NCBI GenBank assembly: GCA_002317245.1
Contig: DCIU01000100.1
Location: 1-15,888, forward strand
Length of the DNA stretch: 15,888 nucleotides
Direction: 5' to 3'
Source: Lachnospiraceae bacterium UBA1718
GTDB taxonomy: Bacteria; Bacillota; Clostridia; Lachnospirales; Lachnospiraceae
The position numbers were made by a program, and so were the translations under genes. Within the stretch, counting starts at the first letter, position 1. Every line of letters begins with the position of its first letter. Below, piece after piece: positions 6,967 to 12,999 of this stretch. The notes under the pieces were generated by a model. The model was given only the letters and a program-made list of their open reading frames with translations. It had not been told where the DNA came from and made no database searches.

Positions 6967-7686
6967 CTATTTAAGAATTCTGCTAAGTGGCTTATAAATT
7001 AATACAGTGATTACACTATCGATTAAGCCCTTAAGCAGATTAAGTGGTGCAACTGCAAAAATTACCAGCGTTCCAACGTTAGTAATTGCTGGGTTAATAG
7101 CCGTTCCCATACCGATGATTGCTTCCATAGGCATTCCATAGAGAGCTGCAAATGCAGGCAAGAGATATACTGCATTGAATACAGGTCCGATTATTGTGAT
7201 TACAAGTGTTCCAACTGCACATGCGATTATAGCCATCTTCTTATTCTTCTTGAATCTATAGATGATAGCAGCTGGAAGGACAAGACCACAACCTATTACG
7301 AAGTTAGCTAACTCACCAACGAAAGCTGTGCTTGTGCCCTTAACAAGTGTCTTAAGTAAGATCTTGACGAACTCTACCATAACTCCCGCAACTGGACCAT
7401 AAGCAAATCCTGCAATAAGTGCTGGAAGCTCAGATAAATCAATCTTGTAGAAAGATGGTGCGAATGGAACTGGTATCTCAAAAAGCATAAGAATAGTCGA
7501 TACTGCAGATAACATACCAACAGTAACAATTATCTTAGTAGACAGAATTCGACTAGTGTCTTCACTCTTCTTTTTAGCCATCTTTTCAAAAATGTAAGCT
7601 ACTAGGAATATGGCAAGAACTATGCCAAGGAACTCGAGAACAAACACTGTGTTCTCTGCAACAGCGGTTAATAGATCGTTATTCAT
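6967..7686 (-). CDS. ribU: Riboflavin ECF transporter S component RibU
   Basis: RibU is the membrane-embedded substrate-binding subunit that captures riboflavin and works with the shared energising module (EcfT and the two EcfA ATPases), whose genes are not in this window. The 239-residue protein is very hydrophobic, with about six core membrane helices from residue 50 on. The family segment YKIDLSELPALIAGFAYGP (80-98) and GELANF (124-129) are present. An additional N-terminal hydrophobic segment (about 14-34) followed by a basic linker KMAKKK (35-40) precedes the usual core, making it longer than the typical 190-200 residues. Assignment to riboflavin rather than another vitamin rests on these motifs plus the FMN riboswitch immediately upstream. 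The ATG has GAGGAGG six bases before it. It is a single-gene unit. Confidence 0.95.
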   Translation of the reverse strand: MNNDLLTAVAENTVFVLEFLGIVLAIFLVAYIFEKMAKKKSEDTSRILSTKIIVTVGMLSAVSTILMLFEIPVPFAPSFYKIDLSELPALIAGFAYGPVAGVMVEFVKILLKTLVKGTSTAFVGELANFVIGCGLVLPAAIIYRFKKNKKMAIIACAVGTLVITIIGPVFNAVYLLPAFAALYGMPMEAIIGMGTAINPAITNVGTLVIFAVAPLNLLKGLIDSVITVLIYKPLSRILK

Positions 7687-7692
7687 TTGAAT

Positions 7693-7699
7693 CCTCCTC
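7693..7699 (-). promoter_or_regulatory. ribU ribosome binding site, overlapping the riboswitch
   Basis: GAGGAGG (7699-7693, minus strand) lies six bases before the ribU ATG. Its first three bases are the probable 3' strand of riboswitch helix P1, so ligand-stabilised P1 would occupy part of the ribosome binding site. The overlap is seen in the sequence; the regulatory consequence is inferred. Confidence 0.75.
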
Positions 7700-7819
7700 T
7701 TTCATCCAGACTTTACTGTCGGTTATGGAATCTCACCATATCAACCGCATTTTATACGGCTCGTAGACTAGAGCAACCTACTCATTACTACCGGTCGGGA
7801 ATTGCACCCTGCCCTGAGT
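7697..7819 (-). promoter_or_regulatory. FMN riboswitch (RFN element) controlling ribU
   Basis: The minus strand carries the conserved RFN blocks in order: AGGGCAGGGTG (7815-7805), TTCCCGACCGGTAGTA (about 7801-7786), a variable arm with CGAGC, TTGATATGGTGAGATTCCAT (about 7744-7725), then ACCGACAGTAAAGTCTGGATG (about 7723-7703, key bases GACAGT and GGATG). FMN binding would turn the riboflavin transporter off. The aptamer closing helix looks short: CTC (7818-7816) opposite GAG (7699-7697). Those GAG bases are the first three of the ribU ribosome binding site. Only about a dozen bases separate the aptamer from the start codon and they hold no hairpin plus T tract, so control at translation initiation is likelier than transcription termination. 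Confidence 0.97.
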
Positions 7820-7830
7820 TATTATTACCA

Positions 7831-7862
7831 AAAAAGAGTATACCTTATGGCATACTCTTTTT
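7831..7862 (-). terminator. Intrinsic terminator of tex
   Basis: On the minus strand AAAAAGAGTAT (7862-7852) and ATACTCTTTTT (7841-7831) form a perfect 11-bp stem with a ten-base loop; the 3' arm ends in the T tract (7835-7830). It lies 28 bases beyond the tex stop codon. The same bases contain the likely ribU promoter (7837-7865), so the element does two jobs. Confidence 0.88.
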
Positions 7863-7865
7863 CAA
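7837..7865 (-). promoter_or_regulatory. Probable SigA-type promoter of ribU, inside the tex terminator
   Basis: The -35 TTGAAA (7865-7860), a 17-base spacer and the -10 TATACT (7842-7837) lie on the minus strand. Transcription would start at about 7830-7828, roughly ten bases before the first conserved base of the FMN aptamer at 7819. There is little other room for a ribU promoter, since tex ends at 7891 and its terminator fills most of the gap. The -10 box is the 3' arm of the terminator stem and the -35 overlaps the foot of the 5' arm. Confidence 0.72.
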
Positions 7866-7890
7866 TACTTTATTGTGTTAAATTACAAGC

Positions 7891-10029
7891 CTATTTAAGC
7901 TTCATAGTAAGAGCTATTCTCTTCTTAGGGATATCTACACTGATTACCTCAACTTCAACAATGTCACCAATGCTTACTGCATCAAGCGGATGCTTAATAA
8001 AGCGGTCGCATATCTGGGATATATGTACGAGTCCGTCCTGGTGAACTCCTATGTCTACAAAGGCACCAAAATCAATCACATTACGAACTGTGCCCTTAAG
8101 TCTCATACCAGGCTTAAGGTCCTCCATATTCATAACATCTGACTTAAGGATAGGCTTAGGCATGTCCTCTCTTGGGTCGCGGCCAGGCTTTTCAATCTCC
8201 TTCATAATATCTATCAGAGTGAGTTCTCCAATTCCAAGTTCCGCAGAAAGTCTCTTAGTATCCTTAACAATCTTAAGCAGGGAAGGGTTAGCCTTAACAT
8301 CTTCAAGAGACAGATTAAGTCCCTTAAGCATCTTCAGTGTGGCATCGTAGCTCTCTGGGTGTACACCAGTATTATCCAGCATATTCTTGCCACCAGGAAT
8401 ACGTAAGAAGCCAGCACACTGTTCATATGCCTTAGGCCCAAGCTTTTCAACCTTAAGAAGGTCTGCCCTTGTAATAAATCTTCCATTCTTCTCTCTATAG
8501 GCAACAATATTCTTGGCAATAGTCTTGCTTACACCTGATACATATTCAAGAAGGGATGCTGAAGCTGTATTAAGATCAACTCCCACCTTATTTACGGCAT
8601 CTTCAACCACGCCCTGAAGAGATTCACCTAACTTTTTCTGATTCATATCATGCTGGTACTGGCCAACACCTATTGACTTAGGATCAATCTTAACAAGTTC
8701 TGCCAAAGGATCCTGGAGTCGTCTGGCAATAGAAGCTGCACTCCTCTGCCCTACATCGAACTGAGGGAATTCTTCTGTTGCAAGTTTACTTGCAGAATAT
8801 ACGGAAGCCCCCGCCTCATTTACTATTACATACTGAAGGGGACTGTCAACTTCCTTAATAAGCTCTACTATGACCTGTTCTGACTCTCTGGAAGCTGTTC
8901 CGTTACCAACTGATATAAGTGTTACACCATACTTCTTAATAAGTCTCTTCAGCTCAGTCTTAGCCTCCTCCACCTTGTTCTGTGGAGCTGTTGGGAAGAT
9001 AACCTTAGTATCAAGTACCTTACCCGTAGCATCTACTACTGCAAGCTTGCAGCCTGTTCTGAAGGCAGGATCCCATCCAAGGACTGTATGTCCGGCTACA
9101 GGTGGCTGAAGGAGTAACTGGGTCAGATTCTTGCCAAATACAGATATGGCACCATCCTCTGCCTTCTCTGTAAGCTCATTACGAATATCTCTCTCGATAG
9201 AAGGTGCAATTAATCTGTCATATGCATCCTCTATAGCCTCCTCAAGAATTGGGCCTGTGTATTTATTATCTCTTACAATCACCTGTCTTTTCAGATAATT
9301 AATAATCTTCTCTTCAGGTGCCTCAATCTTAACGCTAAGAATCTTCTCCTTCTCACCTCTGTTGAGGGCAAGAATTCTATGTCCTGCTGCCTTACTTACA
9401 GGCTCGGTGTACTCATAGTACATCTCATATACAGATTCTAAGTTCTTATCCTTGGTAGAGCTGCTAATCATGCCCTCCCTGAAGGTAAGGCTTCTTATCT
9501 CTGTTCTATATTCCGCATCATCTGACACAGATTCAGCAATTATATCCTTGGCGCCATTAATAGCCTCTGTGACGTCGTTAACACCCTTAGAAGCGTCAAT
9601 GTACTTAGATGCCTCTTCCTCTACAGTTTCCTTGGCATTCTGAATCCTAATATAGAGGGCTAGCGGCTCCAATCCCTTCTCCTTGGCTACAGACGCCCTG
9701 GTCTTCTTCTTAGGCTTATATGGACGATATAAGTCCTCTACAGCAACCAGTGTCGTAGCTGCAGCAATTTTGCCCTTAAGGTCATCTGTGAGCATACCCT
9801 GCTCTTCAATACTCTTAAGAACAGCCTCCTTGCGTTCTTCTAAGGAGCGAAGATATGTTAATCTCTCTCCGAGCGTACGTAACTGCTCATCATTAAGGGC
9901 CCCTGTAGCTTCCTTGCGGTATCTTGCTATAAAAGGTATTGTATTGCCTTCATCAATAAGCTTGACTGCTGCCTCGACCTGTCCCCTTCGAACACCTAAT
10001 TCACTGGTAATCTGACTAATAATATCCAT
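7891..10029 (-). CDS. tex: Tex-family S1 RNA-binding protein
   Basis: Tex proteins are conserved cytoplasmic nucleic-acid-binding proteins tied to transcription and RNA handling; the exact role is still unclear in most bacteria. The 712-residue protein shows the full architecture: an N-terminal helical Tex region (1-310) with IPFIARYRKEATG at 31-43, a YqgF/RNase H-like domain (about 315-440) starting VLGWDPAFRTG (316-326), two helix-hairpin-helix segments (about 485-560), and a C-terminal S1 domain (about 640-712) with GTVRNVIDFGAFVDIG (646-661). The start ATG has GGAGA about five bases upstream. It sits alone between the terminator at 10045-10079 and its own at 7831-7862. I find no convincing promoter in the short gap before it; one may lie inside the end of the DUF975 gene. 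Confidence 0.95.
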   Translation of the reverse strand: MDIISQITSELGVRRGQVEAAVKLIDEGNTIPFIARYRKEATGALNDEQLRTLGERLTYLRSLEERKEAVLKSIEEQGMLTDDLKGKIAAATTLVAVEDLYRPYKPKKKTRASVAKEKGLEPLALYIRIQNAKETVEEEASKYIDASKGVNDVTEAINGAKDIIAESVSDDAEYRTEIRSLTFREGMISSSTKDKNLESVYEMYYEYTEPVSKAAGHRILALNRGEKEKILSVKIEAPEEKIINYLKRQVIVRDNKYTGPILEEAIEDAYDRLIAPSIERDIRNELTEKAEDGAISVFGKNLTQLLLQPPVAGHTVLGWDPAFRTGCKLAVVDATGKVLDTKVIFPTAPQNKVEEAKTELKRLIKKYGVTLISVGNGTASRESEQVIVELIKEVDSPLQYVIVNEAGASVYSASKLATEEFPQFDVGQRSAASIARRLQDPLAELVKIDPKSIGVGQYQHDMNQKKLGESLQGVVEDAVNKVGVDLNTASASLLEYVSGVSKTIAKNIVAYREKNGRFITRADLLKVEKLGPKAYEQCAGFLRIPGGKNMLDNTGVHPESYDATLKMLKGLNLSLEDVKANPSLLKIVKDTKRLSAELGIGELTLIDIMKEIEKPGRDPREDMPKPILKSDVMNMEDLKPGMRLKGTVRNVIDFGAFVDIGVHQDGLVHISQICDRFIKHPLDAVSIGDIVEVEVISVDIPKKRIALTMKLK

Positions 10030-10044
10030 CTATTTCTCCAATCT

Positions 10045-10079
10045 AAAAATAACGGATATGAAGTAAACTCCATATCCGT
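10045..10079 (-). terminator. Intrinsic terminator at the end of the secA-prfB-DUF975 cluster
   Basis: On the minus strand ACGGATATG (10079-10071) pairs with CATATCCGT (10060-10052), nine base pairs that can be extended by inner AG/CT pairing, followed by TATTTTT (10051-10045). It begins six bases beyond the stop codon of the DUF975 gene and ends about 15 bases before the tex start codon. Confidence 0.87.
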
Positions 10080-10084
10080 ATGAT

Positions 10085-10804
10085 CTACTCTTCTGTATTT
10101 CTGACAATGTCAAGATAGAACTCTGTACGTGACATCTTGGTATAGGGATATACCCAGAGCATGCCAATTCCTGCACTTAAGACACCTAAAATGTAATATG
10201 GTATAAATCCCAGATACAGCTTCACAAAAGTGCCTTTATGGCCCTTCATAATCTCCTTAGAGAAGCTCAGTAGTTCCTTAACTGTATACTGCGGAAAATC
10301 AAGTAACAGGTAGAAGGCCTGAGACAGGTTAATTGCCACAAGAATCATCTTAATGCAGCAGAGCAGTTCTACCAGAATACAGATAATAATAACTACTGAA
10401 CTAAGAGATTCCATAGTTACAAGGGCTATTACTCCGAAAATAGGGAGCCCCCATACAATCACTCTTATAAAAACCGCCAATTCCATCACAATAGCCTTGT
10501 CAGGATGTACCTTAAAGTAACTGAACACATCAGATACCTTAGCCTTTTTTCCACAGGCAAAATTGAGGTATATTGACAATTCGCCAACCAAAAATACTGT
10601 AAGAATCAGCTCAATAATTACAGCAATTATAAAAAATATTACTGTTCCATATGCAGTAGTTGTATCAACAACACTCTTAACCACCAGATTAACCAGAAAA
10701 ACAATAATCTGAATTAGCACAAATGCTGCTGACGCTATATTGTATTTACCGAGCATCTTGTCTCTTGCAAGAGTCTTAATCTCGGATGCCTTCATATATG
10801 TCAT
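10085..10804 (-). CDS. DUF975 family integral membrane protein
   Basis: The function is unknown. The 239-residue protein starts with a short soluble stretch KASEIKTLARDKMLGKY (5-21), the usual DUF975 opening, then has about five or six hydrophobic segments (about 24-44, 53-78, 104-130, 135-160, 195-218). SFSKEIMKGHKGTFVKLYLGF (residues 180-200) and GIGMLWVYPYTKMSRTEFY (212-230) match the family's conserved C-terminal half. No catalytic motif is visible. The chosen ATG at 10804 follows the previous stop by three bases and has AAGGG seven bases upstream, inside the end of that gene; an ATG nine bases later (10795) is possible. It is the last gene before the terminator at 10045-10079. Confidence 0.85.
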   Translation of the reverse strand: MTYMKASEIKTLARDKMLGKYNIASAAFVLIQIIVFLVNLVVKSVVDTTTAYGTVIFFIIAVIIELILTVFLVGELSIYLNFACGKKAKVSDVFSYFKVHPDKAIVMELAVFIRVIVWGLPIFGVIALVTMESLSSVVIIICILVELLCCIKMILVAINLSQAFYLLLDFPQYTVKELLSFSKEIMKGHKGTFVKLYLGFIPYYILGVLSAGIGMLWVYPYTKMSRTEFYLDIVRNTEE

Positions 10805-10807
10805 TGT

Positions 10808-11362
10808 CTAGCCCTTAGCATCAAAGTTCATGCCCGACAGCAGGCCCTTATCTGCATTCTTCATATTCTGTACGTATGGGTTCTTCTCATCTCCATACTT
10901 AATCTTTGTTGTAGTAGTACCACCTGATACATAAGTACGTCCGCACTCAGGACATACTGCTGTATGGATTGCAACGCTGGCCTGAAGGACCTTGCCGCCA
11001 CTCTTGGCAGCCTTGCTGTAAGCATTAGATACATGCTCACCCTCATGGGCTCTGACAGCAGCACCTGCAGCTTCAGGTGATATATGAGCTGCTGACTTGA
11101 AGGAAACCATCTCATCAGAACCATCCTGATACTTACGTTCCTTACAGGTCTTGCACTCCGCAGGAGAGGACTTTTTACCAGGCATTACCTTATCGGATTC
11201 ACCCGGATTAACTACTGCCTTGCCATTAGTATTCTCTACCTTGCCAGCATAGCCTGTACCAATTGATATACCAGTAGACGCGGCAGCATAGCCACCCATA
11301 TTCACACCAGCATTATTCATGTAATTGTAACCACTAAAAGGGTTCCAACCTACAGGTATCAT
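10808..11362 (-). CDS. Putative zinc metalloprotease-like protein (SprA-related)
   Basis: The 184-residue protein has the zinc-peptidase motif HEGEH (106-110) in AAVRAHEGEHVSNAYSKA, fitting the SprA-related group of putative metalloproteases. Two CxxC pairs, C70/C73 (CKTCKERKYQDGSDE) and C137/C140 (CPECGRTY), flank the motif and could bind a structural zinc. The third ligand of the active site is not obvious. The first 65 residues are rich in Gly, Asn, Ala and Ser and are probably flexible; there is no signal peptide or membrane segment, so the protein seems cytoplasmic unless exported another way. The ATG is supported by AAGGAGG about four bases upstream. It lies between two membrane-protein genes in the tail of the secA-prfB cluster. 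Peptidase activity is inferred from HExxH only; the substrate is unknown. Confidence 0.8.
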   Translation of the reverse strand: MIPVGWNPFSGYNYMNNAGVNMGGYAAASTGISIGTGYAGKVENTNGKAVVNPGESDKVMPGKKSSPAECKTCKERKYQDGSDEMVSFKSAAHISPEAAGAAVRAHEGEHVSNAYSKAAKSGGKVLQASVAIHTAVCPECGRTYVSGGTTTTKIKYGDEKNPYVQNMKNADKGLLSGMNFDAKG

Positions 11363-11398
11363 AGTCCCTCCTTCCTGTTAGATTATATAACTAACTTA

Positions 11399-11854
11399 TT
11401 AGTATAAATTGCTTATCTGGCCTGGCAGATTGTGATAATCAAGATCCAGACTGCCATCCATAGCATCATTAATCATATCGTCAAAGGTCTGACCATACAT
11501 CTCTGCACACATACTGTTAAGCTGCTGCTTATATGCTCCATCAGAGAATAGTATTGCTACTGCACCGCCAACCACTACAATATTAACAACTATTGCAACT
11601 ATTCCAGTCGTAAGTCCGGTTCTTGCCTTATCAGGCAGGCGCTTCTCCTTACCACGGGATAATAGTGCAAGTATAATTGCCACCGAACCTAAGATAATTG
11701 CTGGATATATCATTAGTGTAATAATTGATACTACAGATATTATACCACATATCTTAGATGCCTTGGCCATTCCATTGCTCTCAGCCTGAGGTGAGATTGG
11801 CTTCCTCTCGAAGCCTTCCTGCTCCCTGTAAGGCGAGTTATTATAATCGTCCAT
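11399..11854 (-). CDS. Small membrane protein of unknown function
   Basis: I do not recognise a named family with confidence; the layout resembles DUF4190-type small membrane proteins. The 151-residue protein has a polar, proline-containing cytoplasmic-type N-terminus (1-33), a long hydrophobic stretch (about 35-66, one long or two short helices), a basic loop SRGKEKRLPDKARTG (66-80), a second hydrophobic stretch (about 82-104) and an acidic C-terminal tail (105-151) with one cysteine at 116. The ATG has GGAG seven bases upstream and lies 18 bases after the prfB stop. A gap of 36 bases without a terminator leads to the metalloprotease-like gene, so the two are probably cotranscribed. Confidence 0.75.
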   Translation of the reverse strand: MDDYNNSPYREQEGFERKPISPQAESNGMAKASKICGIISVVSIITLMIYPAIILGSVAIILALLSRGKEKRLPDKARTGLTTGIVAIVVNIVVVGGAVAILFSDGAYKQQLNSMCAEMYGQTFDDMINDAMDGSLDLDYHNLPGQISNLY

Positions 11855-11872
11855 CTATTATCTCCAAGTATG

Positions 11873-12994
11873 TTAATTGTTATCTTCTGGTCGATTGTTA
11901 ATCCACTTAAGATATCCATTAATGAATGAATCAATTGCTCCATCCATTACAGCGTCCACGTTGCCGCTCTCAACTCCTGTACGAAGATCCTTAACAAGCT
12001 TATATGGCTGGAATACATAGGATCTAATCTGGTTACCCCATCCAATCTCTGTTACCTCGCCACGGATATCATCAAGCTTTTCCTTATTCTCTTCCATCTT
12101 CATCATATAGAGCTTGGCCTTCAGCATCTGCATAGCCTTCTCTTTATTCTGATGCTGGCTTCGCTCATTCTGACACTGAACAACCACTCCAGTTGGAAGA
12201 TGTGTGATTCTGATTGCCGAAGAAGTCTTATTAATATGCTGACCACCTGCTCCCGAGCTTCGGTATGTATCGATTCTTAAATCATCGTCATTAATCTCAA
12301 CATCAAGGTCTGCATTAATCTCAGGCATTACATCAAGTGAGACAAAGGATGTCTGTCTCTTACCCTGGGCATTAAATGGAGATATTCTAACCAGTCGGTG
12401 TACTCCCTTCTCTGATTTGAGATATCCATAGGCGTTTTCACCATTGACCTGGAAAGTCACTGACTTAATTCCCGCCTCATCACCATCAAGATAATCAAGT
12501 ACCTCAAGGCTATATCCCTTCTTCTCAGCCCATCTGGTATACATACGGTAAAGCATCTGTGACCAGTCACAGCTCTCTGTTCCGCCTGCTCCAGCATTGA
12601 GCTTAAGGATTGCATTGTTCCTGTCAAATTCACCTGACAGCAGTGTCGATATTTTAATTGTCTCAAGCGCATCGATAAAAGAGTCCAGTTCTTCTCTAAT
12701 CTCTGGAATAAGACTCTCGTCTTCCTCTTCATAGCCCATCTCAATAAGAGTCTCAATATCTTCATACTGAGTCTCAAGACCAAGAATGGTACCTACGGTA
12801 TCCTCCATGACCTTTAAATCCTTCATCTTCTGTGAAGATACTTCAGGGTCATCCCAGAATCCTGGTGCTTCCATCTCACGCTTATATTCTTCGATTCTAT
12901 CAAGCTTAGCTTCCAGTCCCAGGGAGGCTTTCACCTCTGACAGTGGCTGCTTATATCCGCCAAGCTCGACCTTCATCTGATCTAATTCAACCAT
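11873..12994 (-). CDS. prfB: Peptide chain release factor 2 (RF2), without programmed frameshift
   Basis: RF2 reads UGA and UAA in the ribosomal A site and releases the peptide. The 373-residue protein has the RF2-specific codon-reading tripeptide SPF (205-207) and the catalytic GGQ (250-252) in SSGAGGQHINKTSSAIRITH. Most RF2 genes carry an in-frame UGA near codon 25 that forces an autoregulatory +1 shift; here codons 24-28 read TCC CTG GGA CTG GAA and the frame is continuous. The ATG at 12994 begins five bases after the secA stop and the sequence ahead of it (TAAGTAATAATT) has no Shine-Dalgarno element, so translation is probably coupled to secA. A second ATG at 12976 also lacks one. Linkage to secA is usual in Firmicutes. 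Confidence 0.95.
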   Translation of the reverse strand: MVELDQMKVELGGYKQPLSEVKASLGLEAKLDRIEEYKREMEAPGFWDDPEVSSQKMKDLKVMEDTVGTILGLETQYEDIETLIEMGYEEEDESLIPEIREELDSFIDALETIKISTLLSGEFDRNNAILKLNAGAGGTESCDWSQMLYRMYTRWAEKKGYSLEVLDYLDGDEAGIKSVTFQVNGENAYGYLKSEKGVHRLVRISPFNAQGKRQTSFVSLDVMPEINADLDVEINDDDLRIDTYRSSGAGGQHINKTSSAIRITHLPTGVVVQCQNERSQHQNKEKAMQMLKAKLYMMKMEENKEKLDDIRGEVTEIGWGNQIRSYVFQPYKLVKDLRTGVESGNVDAVMDGAIDSFINGYLKWINNRPEDNN

Positions 12995-12999
12995 AATTA

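Noticed and set aside
10861..11124. Alternative-frame protein inside the metalloprotease-like gene
   Set aside because: It is a shadow frame with basic, low-quality sequence; the HEGEH frame has the ribosome binding site and recognisable motifs.
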